From the NCBI GenBank assembly GCA_045594425.1, contig JAZNYK010000007.1:1-64000 (forward strand): 64,000 nt of DNA. The letters run 5' to 3'. Made by a program: the position numbers and the translations under genes. A model generated the notes under the pieces. It was not told the origin of the DNA, did no database searches, and saw only the letters and a program-made list of their open reading frames with translations. Shown here one piece after another: positions 56,274 to 64,000 of the stretch. Source of the stretch: RGIG1681 sp045594425. GTDB taxonomy: Bacteria; Bacillota; Clostridia; Christensenellales; UBA1242. Numbering within the stretch: position 1 is the stretch's first letter; each line of letters opens with the position of its first letter.

Positions 56274-57278
56274 TTAAACTCTAACAATTTCTAATAAATG
56301 TGCAATAGCAGGAATTGAATCACCCTGTTGATTTGTCACAGTACTCATAAGCGCACCAGTTGCCACAAGTAAAACCTTTTTAAAAGTTTTATCTAACAAT
56401 TTATCAATAACATAAGTTGCAAGAATCGAGGCTGAACAACCCGCACCACTTCCACCTTGATAAGACTCTTCTTCAAAAGAATAAATTGTATGACCAAGGT
56501 CGGCATAATTTTGTTTTAATTCAAAACCACGTTTAGACATCAAATCCCGCAATATATCCGACCCCAATTTCCCCAAATCACCTGATGCAATAAAATCATA
56601 ATCTTCGGGAACTGTGCAAGTGTCAGCAAAAAAATTGCATAGAGTATCACACGCCGCTGGTGCCATTGCCGCACCCATGTTAGCAATATCAACAACTCCA
56701 AAATCTTGCACTCTTCCAAAACAAACCTTTGCAATTTTTATATCGGATTGTCTTTCGGATAGCACAAAACCACCACCAGCAGTGACTGTCCATTGTGAAT
56801 AGCATTGTCTTTGATTTCCAAATTCAAGAGGATACCTATAAAGCCTTTCTGCTGAACTAAAGTGACTTATTGTTGAACATAAAATATTATCAACTCCACC
56901 AGCATCGATAAGCGCCGCACCTAATCCCAAACTCGCAGTAATTGTTGAACAAGCAGAATATATTCCAACAAAGGGAACTTGCAACTTTTCAGCAACATAG
57001 TTGCTTGACACCAATTGATTCATTAAATCACCACCCAAATACAATTGTATATCTTTAGGTTTTAATTTTGCATCCTTTATCGCACTTTCATTTACAAGTT
57101 CAAGCATTTTTCTTTCACCTTTTTCAAAAGTCTTCTCACCCATTTTATCGTCATTAACAGCATTTTTCATATAGTTTTTATAAGTTCCATGTTTTTCCTT
57201 ATCTCCAACTATAGACCCTCTACCAACAATATAACAATTTTTCTCAAGTTCTAATGTTTGATTTCCTATTCTTTTCAT
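56274..57278 (-). CDS. spoVAD: Stage V sporulation protein AD (SpoVAD)
   Basis: 334 residues, thiolase-like fold. It is the dipicolinic acid-binding subunit of the SpoVA complex in the spore inner membrane. It shows YLGGDLMNQLVSSNYVAEKL, GIYSACSTITASLGLGA with the thiolase-type Cys, and the GHTIYSFEEESYQGGSGAGCSA region near the end. I use ATG 57278 (AGGAGTG upstream); the frame can be extended to a GTG inside the ribosome site. It lies 8 bp after spoVAC. Confidence 0.96.
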   Translation of the reverse strand: MKRIGNQTLELEKNCYIVGRGSIVGDKEKHGTYKNYMKNAVNDDKMGEKTFEKGERKMLELVNESAIKDAKLKPKDIQLYLGGDLMNQLVSSNYVAEKLQVPFVGIYSACSTITASLGLGAALIDAGGVDNILCSTISHFSSAERLYRYPLEFGNQRQCYSQWTVTAGGGFVLSERQSDIKIAKVCFGRVQDFGVVDIANMGAAMAPAACDTLCNFFADTCTVPEDYDFIASGDLGKLGSDILRDLMSKRGFELKQNYADLGHTIYSFEEESYQGGSGAGCSASILATYVIDKLLDKTFKKVLLVATGALMSTVTNQQGDSIPAIAHLLEIVRV

Positions 57279-57286
57279 AATCACTC

Positions 57287-57745
57287 CTAAAACAAAAGTA
57301 TCAAACTATAAACAAGTCCAACTATAATCGAATAAGCCACACCATTCACCAACACAGGCCCAGCCACATAAAACATTTTTGCACCAATACCAAAAACCAA
57401 TCCTTCATTTTTAAACTCAATCGCACATGATGCAATACTATTTGCAAATCCAGAAATTGGAACAAATGTTCCTGCTCCACCAAATTTTGCAATTCTATCA
57501 AACACACCAAACGCAGTTAAAAAAATTGTTATGGTTATAATGATAATGCTAGACCATGTTCCAACTCTCAAAATATCCATATCAGGATTATAAGATTTTA
57601 TAATATCACCAAACATTTGTGCCAAACAACACATCATTCCACCCACAATAAATGCATGAAATAAAGAGTTGAACCAACCCGTTTTTGGTGTTTGATTTTC
57701 AACATACATTAAATATTCTTCACTAACATTATTAAAGTTTTTCAT
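57287..57745 (-). CDS. spoVAC: Stage V sporulation protein AC (SpoVAC)
   Basis: 152 residues with about four membrane helices. It shows FIVGGMMCCLAQMFGDI, FGGAGTFVPISGFANSIASCA and a C-terminal glycine-rich helix. In Bacillus SpoVAC behaves as a mechanosensitive channel for dipicolinate release. ATG 57745 follows AGAGGTG. It is the first gene of spoVAC-D-E, the minimal set usual in Clostridia (no spoVAA, AB or AF here). Upstream, TGAATA (57810-57805) resembles a forespore sigma-G -35, but the -10 match (TAAATAA, 57788-57782) is poor. Confidence 0.95.
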   Translation of the reverse strand: MKNFNNVSEEYLMYVENQTPKTGWFNSLFHAFIVGGMMCCLAQMFGDIIKSYNPDMDILRVGTWSSIIIITITIFLTAFGVFDRIAKFGGAGTFVPISGFANSIASCAIEFKNEGLVFGIGAKMFYVAGPVLVNGVAYSIIVGLVYSLILLF

Positions 57746-57866
57746 AGCACACCTCTAATTTTTTCGCATTTTTACTTAAATTTATTTACAAAAGCATACT
57801 ATTTTATTCATTTTATAAATATTTTTTGCATTTTGAAAAATACTAAAAATAATTATTGGAGGAACT

Positions 57867-59477
57867 ATGAAAAATAAAATTAAAAAAATATTAACAACAA
57901 CTATCATATCTGCAGTATCCGCAACAGCAATTGGATGCAGTTCTGGGAATTCAAAACTGGCAAAAAATATTGATAATGGAATGTCAGAATTTGTTTCTAG
58001 CATAAACAATTTAGACTATGTTGAAACATCCGCACAAGCCGCATCTAATGACAAATTAGGCAAAATTGTTGAAACTGCCGCATATCCAACAAACACAAAT
58101 TTAACAAACTATTTATCTGAAAACATTTCAGACTCTACAATTGAAAACACAATTACAAGACCAAGTGAAAGAACCGATAATTTTAAACTTTATGTTTTAT
58201 CAGAGTCACCATATGTATCATTCACCTCTGATGACAACTCGGCTTCATTTAATATGTATGTGAAATTTTCAACAAACAAAATTGAAGAAACATCTGATGA
58301 AATCGATTCAAAAATTAATTCATTAATTTTAAAAAGATCTATCTTAATGATTTATGTTAATGAAATTTATAACGGCAATGTAACAATAACCGAAGAAAAC
58401 AGAACAGCAATTAATGCTTATGTTAACGTTATCAAAGAAAATGCATCGTTCTTAAAAGGCAATCGTGGTATGGTTAAAAACCAACTCAACCTTGCAAGTG
58501 ATTTATTAAACAATGAATCTAATGAAAATCTTGTAAATTACTATATCATAAAATCTGGCGAAGCATTAGAAACAAGGTCAAGTAAAATCGACTCAACCCT
58601 TTCTGCAATCACATCTATTATTGGTATTTTAGAAAATAACCTGACTTCAAACTCACCTTACTACAACTCAAAATTAAGTTCATCATATGAATCTTTATTA
58701 AACAACACAAACACATCAACAAGTCAAACAATTTCATCTGAAAACAAACAACTTGCTGATAACATTGCTGAGTCACTAAACTTAAAACTCGAAACAAACA
58801 ATACTTCTACTCAATCTACACAAGATTCAAATAACACCACTAATAGTCAAGAACCAAATATTTCAACTGACCAAAACAACTCTAGTGAAAATAATCAAAA
58901 TGAAAACACATATAATGTTAAAAATTTAAACATAAACACACCAAATTCAGAAAATTTAGAAATTAATAACATAACAAACGGAAACACAAGAAGCGCTGTA
59001 GACACTAATTTTACAAATCACCCTAGTTATCACAATTCATTATCAAATCAACAATCTACAACCAACTCAAACACTTTAAATAATCAATTAAATAATCCTA
59101 ACACTCAAACTTTAAATTCCGAGCAACAAAATCAATCTCAAAACACAATAAAAACAAGAAGTATTAACAACACACAAAACACAACAAACAATGAGCGTAA
59201 TTCATCAACAACATCACGAACAAGACGTTCTACAAGAAGAAATACAAGAACTCAAACACATACAAGAAATCCTCAAACAACTCAAGTTAATGAATCTAAT
59301 CAAAACCAAGCAAAAAGTGTAAACAATATGGATAATCAAAATAGAAAAATTATGAGAGCAGATAGAACTCAAGAAACACCTCAAACTGAGCAATATAATG
59401 CGTCAAAACAAACCTACACAGGTCACGAACGTGCAGAGCGTGTTCCTTATACAACAACCACTACATTTAACCAATAA
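57867..59477 (+). CDS. Lipoprotein with Asn/Thr/Gln-rich tail, divergent from spoVAC
   Basis: 536 residues. I do not recognise a named family. Residues 1-24 form a signal peptide with lipobox AIGC, so Cys24 should be lipidated. Residues 25-300 look mainly helical (for example INSLILKRSILMIYVNEIYNG), with many regularly placed hydrophobic residues. From about 310 to the end the protein is low-complexity, dominated by Asn, Thr, Gln and Ser. It contains a basic Thr/Arg block near residues 455-475 (TSRTRRSTRRNTRTQTHTR) and the tail TTTTTFNQ. The ATG has TTGGAGGAAC upstream. It faces spoVAC across 121 bp, so a link to sporulation is possible but not shown. It shares a bidirectional terminator with the next gene. 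Confidence 0.85.
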   Translation: MKNKIKKILTTTIISAVSATAIGCSSGNSKLAKNIDNGMSEFVSSINNLDYVETSAQAASNDKLGKIVETAAYPTNTNLTNYLSENISDSTIENTITRPSERTDNFKLYVLSESPYVSFTSDDNSASFNMYVKFSTNKIEETSDEIDSKINSLILKRSILMIYVNEIYNGNVTITEENRTAINAYVNVIKENASFLKGNRGMVKNQLNLASDLLNNESNENLVNYYIIKSGEALETRSSKIDSTLSAITSIIGILENNLTSNSPYYNSKLSSSYESLLNNTNTSTSQTISSENKQLADNIAESLNLKLETNNTSTQSTQDSNNTTNSQEPNISTDQNNSSENNQNENTYNVKNLNINTPNSENLEINNITNGNTRSAVDTNFTNHPSYHNSLSNQQSTTNSNTLNNQLNNPNTQTLNSEQQNQSQNTIKTRSINNTQNTTNNERNSSTTSRTRRSTRRNTRTQTHTRNPQTTQVNESNQNQAKSVNNMDNQNRKIMRADRTQETPQTEQYNASKQTYTGHERAERVPYTTTTTFNQ

Positions 59478-59515
59478 AAAAATAGGGCCACACCAATCGG
59501 TGCTCGCCCTATTTT
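59478..59515. terminator. Bidirectional terminator between convergent genes
   Basis: Outer stem AAAATAGGGC / GCCCTATTTT (59479-59488 and 59506-59515) with an inner CACC-AATC-GGTG stem. T runs follow on both strands. It serves the plus-strand lipoprotein gene and the minus-strand Ig-like gene, whose TAA stop overlaps the stem. Confidence 0.85.
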
Positions 59516-60704
59516 ATTTTTTTACAGAAACAATATTTTGTCCTTCTTCGCATGGAACTGTCAATGAAATAATTTCATTTTTTTCTGTTGTATATTCAAA
59601 TTTAATAACCGAATTTTTATTTGTTCCATTAGTTACTAGGAATCCTTTGCTTGTTTGATATGTACACTTTTCGCCATCAACATAACAAGCAACATTTGTA
59701 GCGGAAAGTTTTATTTCTTGCATACCAAAGTTGCCATAATCAACAAACAAAGTTACAAAATTTGAACTAATATGTCCATTCTCAGCAATATCAAACAAAC
59801 CATTTGAATGAATTGCCATCAAACCACTTTCAACTTTCTTTACGATGTTTACTGTATAGTTAACATCAAATCCTTGATAATTAAATGTTAATGTTGCAGC
59901 CGAACCATTTACAAACTGAATATCTTGGCTGTTATCACCAACACGTTCAACCCATCCAGTAATATCTTTCAAATGCGAATTATCAAGTTTTATTCTTTTT
60001 GTTGAACCATCTGAATATTCAGCAATTAAATATAATCCAGTATAATCAAATACTTCATCAATAAAATAATCATGCTCGGTCTGACTTAAGGTTACATTCT
60101 TTAAATAAACCGGTATATCCCTCGTGAAATAAACACCTAAAAACACACCCAATCCAACAACCAAAACAGCAGAAGCAATTATCAAAATCTTCTTTAAATG
60201 TTTTGGATACTTTCGTTGCAAACGAATACGCTTAATGTTTTTCATATGCATTAAGTCGAATTCATCTAAATATTGACCAACATAAGTATAATCAAAATCA
60301 TCAATAGTTAATGTAAGTTCTTGCTTTTTATTTGCGTCTTTATCACCAAAAAGTGCTTTTAACGAATCATAGTCTTGTTGAGACTTTTTCTCACTACCAG
60401 CAGAACCATCATACTCATATTCATCACCGATATTTTCATCAATAATTTCAATGTTAGATGATTTTAAAATCTGTGAAATCTTGCTTTTTACAGAATTTAA
60501 TTGTTCAACTTTTTCTTTTTGTTGTTCAGTTAATGCATCATCTTCAGGTTGTTCTTCAACACCCAAAAAATCATCAACATCCGAACGCTTTTCTTCTGGT
60601 TTTGGTTCCTGTTCATTGTTTGCAGCAGAAGCCTGTTCTTCTGCTGAAGAACTTTCTAAAACATTTTCAACTTTAGGCGATTTTTTCTTTTTCTTACCAA
60701 ACAT
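59514..60704 (-). CDS. Membrane-anchored protein with bacterial Ig-like domains
   Basis: 396 residues, function unknown. Residues 1-170 are cytoplasmic: a Lys run at the start (GKKKKK), then acidic Glu/Asp/Gln-rich sequence. A basic stretch (KRIRLQRKYPKHLKK) precedes one membrane helix (about 172-192). Outside, residues about 200-290 fit a group 3 bacterial Ig-like (Big_3-type) domain (GLYLIAEYSDGSTKRI, then VNYTVNIV). A second, more divergent copy follows to the end (GTNKNSVIKFEYTTEKN). It is a single-gene transcript with a consensus promoter. The long charged cytoplasmic part is unusual for a simple surface protein and may interact with cytosolic partners; that is speculation. Confidence 0.85.
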   Translation of the reverse strand: MFGKKKKKSPKVENVLESSSAEEQASAANNEQEPKPEEKRSDVDDFLGVEEQPEDDALTEQQKEKVEQLNSVKSKISQILKSSNIEIIDENIGDEYEYDGSAGSEKKSQQDYDSLKALFGDKDANKKQELTLTIDDFDYTYVGQYLDEFDLMHMKNIKRIRLQRKYPKHLKKILIIASAVLVVGLGVFLGVYFTRDIPVYLKNVTLSQTEHDYFIDEVFDYTGLYLIAEYSDGSTKRIKLDNSHLKDITGWVERVGDNSQDIQFVNGSAATLTFNYQGFDVNYTVNIVKKVESGLMAIHSNGLFDIAENGHISSNFVTLFVDYGNFGMQEIKLSATNVACYVDGEKCTYQTSKGFLVTNGTNKNSVIKFEYTTEKNEIISLTVPCEEGQNIVSVKK

Positions 60705-60750
60705 TTGAAAAATTTGCTCCTTTTTAATGCTTACAATAAACTACATTATT

Positions 60751-60779
60751 ATTATAACAAACACAAAAATTTTGGTCAA
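60751..60779 (-). promoter_or_regulatory. Sigma-A promoter of the Ig-like membrane protein
   Basis: TTGACC (60779-60774), 17-bp spacer, TATAAT (60756-60751) on the minus strand. The leader is about 40 nt and includes AAAGGAGC. Confidence 0.85.
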
Positions 60780-60817
60780 ACAATAATAACCAATATCAAA
60801 AATTTTAAACATCAAAA

Positions 60818-60843
60818 AAAAACTAGCCTTTTGGCTAGTTTTT
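60818..60843 (-). terminator. Terminator of the topoisomerase operon
   Basis: Minus strand AAAAACTAGCC-AAAA-GGCTAGTTTTT plus further T. The perfect 11-bp stem (60833-60843 with 60818-60828) begins within the TAA stop of the preceding gene. Confidence 0.9.
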
Positions 60844-63340
60844 AATTGTTATGTCTAATAAGAGCAAACTTAACATCCTTACTTTCAACTGAAAGTGATT
60901 TTCCTCTACCCGTTCTTAAATCTTCAGGAATTGAAGATATTGAAATTGCAGCATATTCATCTTCACCAGTGCACACAACAACATCATCTTCTTCTCCAAA
61001 CACACCAGAACAAACAACCGCTTCACCGCTAGATGTTTTTCCTTTAAGGTCAAACACTTTAACCCCTTTTCTATATCTAGCAATGACGTCAACTTCTGAA
61101 ACATTAATTTGTTTTGCATAGGCTTTGTCAGAAACTAAAACAATGTTTTGCCCAGCAACCACTTGGTTTGCAGAAACAACTTCATCATCATCTGCAAGCA
61201 TAACACCTTTAACGCCACCAGAGATTCTTCCTTGTTCTGGAATGTCAGATTTTTCAGCGTTTAACCCCATACCGTTCTTAGTCACAAACATAATTGATGT
61301 ATCTGGATTATCGAACTCAATTGACATAAGTTCATCACCATCTTTTAGTTTCATTGCTTGATATGATGACTTGCCAATAATATATTCATTAAGCGCTGTC
61401 TTTTTAATCATTCCTTGTTTTGTAAAGAACAATAACATCTTATCTGTTTCTTCTGTTGGATTTTCAACCATAGCAACAGGAATTTCATTAGACTTAAGAC
61501 CTGAAACAAGTTTGTTAAATTCAATACCTTTTTCTTTCCATTTTGAAATAGGAAGCCCGTTAACATCAACTTTAAAAGCATTTCCAAGGTTTGTGAACAC
61601 CAAAACATCTTTACTTGTTGAAGTTTTAACAAATAATGTATGTGCTTCATGAAGCCTTGATTTTTCAGTCCAAACCTTGCTTGAACCTGAAACAGTTGAA
61701 GGAATCATGCTTTTAATAAATCCATTTGCTGAAAGTGAAACATAAACACTTTGAGCGCCTTTTGAAAGCATTGATGTTGCATCTTCAAGTTTAAAACTGT
61801 CAACAGATTCAAGAACTTGACATCTTCTTGGGTCCTTAAATTTCTTTTTAATTTCAAGCATTTCTTTTTTAACAATATCAAATTGCAATTTTTTAGAGTT
61901 TAAAATTTCAGTAAGTTTTGCAATCAATGCTTGAACTTCTTTAAGTTCTTGTTCAAGTTTATAAATTTCAAGAGAAGTAAGTCTTGCAAGACGCATATCA
62001 AGAATTGCTTGTGCCTGTCTATCAGAAAGGTCAAATCTTTCCATAAGTCTGCGTTTTGCTTCAGAAGTGTCTTCAGATGTTTTTATAATTTTAACAACTT
62101 CATCAATGTTACGAACAGCAACTATCAAACCAAGCAAAATATGTTCTCTTTCTTTTGCAATATCTAAATCATATTTAGTTCTTCTGTAAACAACATCTCT
62201 TTGATAATTGATGTAATATGCAAGCATATCTTGAATGCCCATAAGTTGAGGTCTGCCATCAGCAATCGCAACCATGTTAATACCATAAGAAATTTGCATA
62301 TCTGTTTCTTTGAACAAAATATCAATAATCTTATTTACATCAGCATCTTTTTTAACACGAACAACAGCACGCATACCGGTTCTGTCTGATTCATCTAAAA
62401 TTTCAGTAATTCCAGAAAGGTCATATTTTTTGCCATCTCTAACTTCCAAAATTCTTTGAAGCAATTTTGCTTTGTTAACTTGATAAGGAAGTTCTGTAAT
62501 TACAATATTTTTCTTTTCGTTAGCCTTTCCTTCAACATGAACTTTTGCTCTAATTAAAATTTTGCCTTTGCCAGTTTCATACGCAGTGCGAAGTTCATTG
62601 CCCGCAATAATATATCCACCTGTTGGAAAATCTGGTCCAGGAATAATTTTCATAAGTTCATCAAGTGTGATGTTTGGATTATCAATCATAGCAACAGCAC
62701 CTGAAATAACTTCACTCAAGTTGTGTGTTGGAATATTTGTTGCAAGACCAATTGCAATACCATTTGCACCATTAACCAAAATATTTGGAAATCTACAAGG
62801 AAGAGTTACTGGTTCTTGAAGTGTATCGTCAAAGTTAAGTGTCCAATCTACTGTATTTTTATCCAAATCTCTCAAAACTTCAAGAGCAAGCGGAGCCATT
62901 CTTGCTTCAGTGTAACGCATAGCAGCCGCGCCATCACCATCAACTGAACCATAGTTTCCGTGACCATCAACCAAACACTCTCTCATGTTAAAGTCTTGTG
63001 CCATACGAACCATGGCATCATAAACAGATGTGTCACCATGTGGATGGAACTTACCCAAGCATTCACCAACTATTCTTGCACTCTTTTTATATTCTTTATC
63101 AGGAGTGATATCAAGTTCATGCAATGTATAAAGAATTCTTCTTTGAACAGGTTTCAAACCATCTTCAACACGAGGCAACGCTCTTTCCAAAATAACGTGT
63201 TCTGAATAAGGAATCATTGATTCACTCAAAACTTGGTCTATATCTTTTTGAATAACACTTTTTCCAAAACTTGAACCATCAATAACATCATCGTCTACTT
63301 CAAATTCTTCATTTTCATTTTTGATTTCTTCTTTACTCAT
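60842..63340 (-). CDS. Type IIA DNA topoisomerase subunit A (GyrA/ParC family)
   Basis: 832 residues. It is the DNA-cleaving subunit, working with the B subunit encoded just upstream. After an acidic 30-residue extension it shows IPYSEHVILERALPRVEDGL, the drug-sensitivity region GKFHPHGDTSVYDAM and the catalytic Tyr143 in AAMRYTEARM. The tower and coiled-coil region is followed by a beta-pinwheel C-terminus. The GyrA box of true gyrase (QRRGGKG) appears only in degenerate form (QGRISGGVKG near residue 705). With the NVEKKR-type B subunit this resembles the second, topoisomerase IV-like pair of Clostridia rather than the dnaA-linked gyrase, but I cannot decide from the sequence alone. ATG 63340 follows AGAGAGGC; it is 18 bp after the B-subunit gene. 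Confidence 0.93.
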   Translation of the reverse strand: MSKEEIKNENEEFEVDDDVIDGSSFGKSVIQKDIDQVLSESMIPYSEHVILERALPRVEDGLKPVQRRILYTLHELDITPDKEYKKSARIVGECLGKFHPHGDTSVYDAMVRMAQDFNMRECLVDGHGNYGSVDGDGAAAMRYTEARMAPLALEVLRDLDKNTVDWTLNFDDTLQEPVTLPCRFPNILVNGANGIAIGLATNIPTHNLSEVISGAVAMIDNPNITLDELMKIIPGPDFPTGGYIIAGNELRTAYETGKGKILIRAKVHVEGKANEKKNIVITELPYQVNKAKLLQRILEVRDGKKYDLSGITEILDESDRTGMRAVVRVKKDADVNKIIDILFKETDMQISYGINMVAIADGRPQLMGIQDMLAYYINYQRDVVYRRTKYDLDIAKEREHILLGLIVAVRNIDEVVKIIKTSEDTSEAKRRLMERFDLSDRQAQAILDMRLARLTSLEIYKLEQELKEVQALIAKLTEILNSKKLQFDIVKKEMLEIKKKFKDPRRCQVLESVDSFKLEDATSMLSKGAQSVYVSLSANGFIKSMIPSTVSGSSKVWTEKSRLHEAHTLFVKTSTSKDVLVFTNLGNAFKVDVNGLPISKWKEKGIEFNKLVSGLKSNEIPVAMVENPTEETDKMLLFFTKQGMIKKTALNEYIIGKSSYQAMKLKDGDELMSIEFDNPDTSIMFVTKNGMGLNAEKSDIPEQGRISGGVKGVMLADDDEVVSANQVVAGQNIVLVSDKAYAKQINVSEVDVIARYRKGVKVFDLKGKTSSGEAVVCSGVFGEEDDVVVCTGEDEYAAISISSIPEDLRTGRGKSLSVESKDVKFALIRHNN

Positions 63341-63358
63341 TTCAGCCTCTCTATAACC

Positions 63359-64000
63359 TTATTTCTTTTTATTAATAAATTCAGATAATGAATCCACACG
63401 TGAAAAGTTTGCGTGTTCAGAAATATAATTTTTTCTGCTTTCAACATTATCACCCATCCAAGTTGAAATCATTTTTTCTGCTTCGGCAGCGTCTTCAATT
63501 GTAACTTGAACAAGTGTTCTTTGAGCAGGGTCCATAGTAGTATCCCAAAGTTGGTCTTTGTCCATTTCACCAAGACCTTTATATCTTTGTAACTTATAGC
63601 CTTTACCAGCACGCTTTGTTGCTTCTGGAAGTTCAGCATCAGAATAAACATATTCAACCTTATCTCTTTTAGACACTCTATAAAGTGGTGGAAGACCAAT
63701 AAATACGTGTCCGTTAGTAATAAGTTTTTTCATATATCTAAAGAAGAATGTAAGCAAGATACTTCTAATATGAAAGCCGTCTTGGTCGGCATCAGCCAAA
63801 ATAATAACTTTGTTATATTTAATTGCATCAACATCAAAATCATCACCGATTCCAGCACCTAATGCAGAAATCAATGTTCTAAATTCCTCATTTTGCAACA
63901 CTTGGTCAATACGCTTTTTTTCAACGTTAAGTGGTTTTCCTCTAAGTGGCAATATTGCTTGGAAATGTCTATCTCTTGCTTGTTTACAACTTCCACCAGC
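63359..64000 (-). CDS. Type IIA DNA topoisomerase subunit B (GyrB/ParE family), N-terminus beyond window
   Basis: The frame stays open to the right edge. The visible 213 residues are the C-terminal Toprim part and start inside the AGGSCKQARDR loop that normally follows EGDSAGGS. Then come FQAILPLRGKPLNVEKKR, the metal-binding ILADADQDGFHIRSILLTFFFRYM and the closing GYKLQRYKGLGEMDKDQLWDT. The short C-terminus, without the proteobacterial GyrB insertion, is usual in Firmicutes. It supplies ATP-driven strand passage together with the A subunit 18 bp downstream. The first in-frame TTG (63952) is internal and not the true start. GyrB versus ParE is unresolved. Confidence 0.92.
   Translation of the reverse strand, partial: AGGSCKQARDRHFQAILPLRGKPLNVEKKRIDQVLQNEEFRTLISALGAGIGDDFDVDAIKYNKVIILADADQDGFHIRSILLTFFFRYMKKLITNGHVFIGLPPLYRVSKRDKVEYVYSDAELPEATKRAGKGYKLQRYKGLGEMDKDQLWDTTMDPAQRTLVQVTIEDAAEAEKMISTWMGDNVESRKNYISEHANFSRVDSLSEFINKKK

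Noticed and set aside
57782..57810. Sigma-G promoter for spoVAC (TGAATA-N16-TAAATAA)
   Set aside because: The -35 fits but the -10 matches CATAHTA poorly; not strong enough to list as a site.
63359..63952. A 197-residue topoisomerase B fragment as a complete or truncated gene
   Set aside because: Conserved sequence (AGGSCKQARDR) continues in frame to the window edge; the TTG at 63952 is internal.

Overview
The window looks like a chromosomal segment of an AT-rich, endospore-forming member of the Firmicutes/Clostridia. Evidence for this is the spore genes (spoVAC-spoVAD-spoVAE, yunB, yqfC-yqfD), the Firmicute gene orders (dnaG-rpoD-trmK; ybeY-era-yqzL-recO; miaB-mutS-mutL-ynbB; nifS-type cysteine desulfurase next to thiI), purine-rich Shine-Dalgarno sites and the standard genetic code. 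The very large Tyr/Asn/Ser/Thr-rich surface proteins with Listeria-Bacteroides (InlB B-type) repeats suggest an uncultured gut lineage, perhaps Christensenellales-like. That placement is inference. No rRNA, tRNA, CRISPR array, insertion sequence or prophage was recognised. Nearly everything lies on the minus strand; only a penicillin-binding protein and one lipoprotein are on the plus strand.

Positions 1-27.7 kb form an accessory surface region. Three paralogous giant proteins (at least 1,818 residues and cut by the window edge; 4,741; 1,991) share an N-terminal membrane or lipid anchor, a homologous roughly 600-residue ectodomain and C-terminal B-repeats. One also carries BspA-type leucine-rich repeats. 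Each has its own copy of the same promoter core (TTGTAA-N17-TATACT with a TGn extension). A YkvI-like membrane transporter gene sits between two of them, and a cluster of four GTTATTAACA boxes lies upstream of the 14-kb gene. A fourth, lipid-anchored BspA/B-repeat protein lies at 32.3-34.8 kb.

Positions 27.8-50.5 kb are mostly housekeeping. The operon dnaG-rpoD-trmK-zinc-ribbon gene is followed (going up in coordinate) by the lipoprotein, pyruvate phosphate dikinase and two unidentified small proteins. Next come recO, the tiny yqzL (51 residues), era, ybeY and the sporulation pair yqfC-yqfD. A PLP enzyme of the YnbB/methionine gamma-lyase family and mutL-mutS-miaB complete this part.

Positions 50.6-64 kb hold a class A PBP, convergent with nifS-thiI (4-thiouridine tRNA modification). 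Then come yunB, the spoVA operon (dipicolinic acid uptake and release), an Asn/Thr/Gln-rich lipoprotein divergent from spoVAC, an Ig-like membrane protein, and a type IIA topoisomerase pair whose B subunit runs off the right edge.

The most useful new observations are: the common promoter of the giant surface paralogues; a distinctive SGM-type B-repeat; two sporulation genes (yqfC, yunB) with sigma-E-like promoters whose -10 lies exactly 5 nt before the start codon, predicting leaderless mRNAs; and a yqfC start codon buried in the terminator hairpin of the preceding gene.
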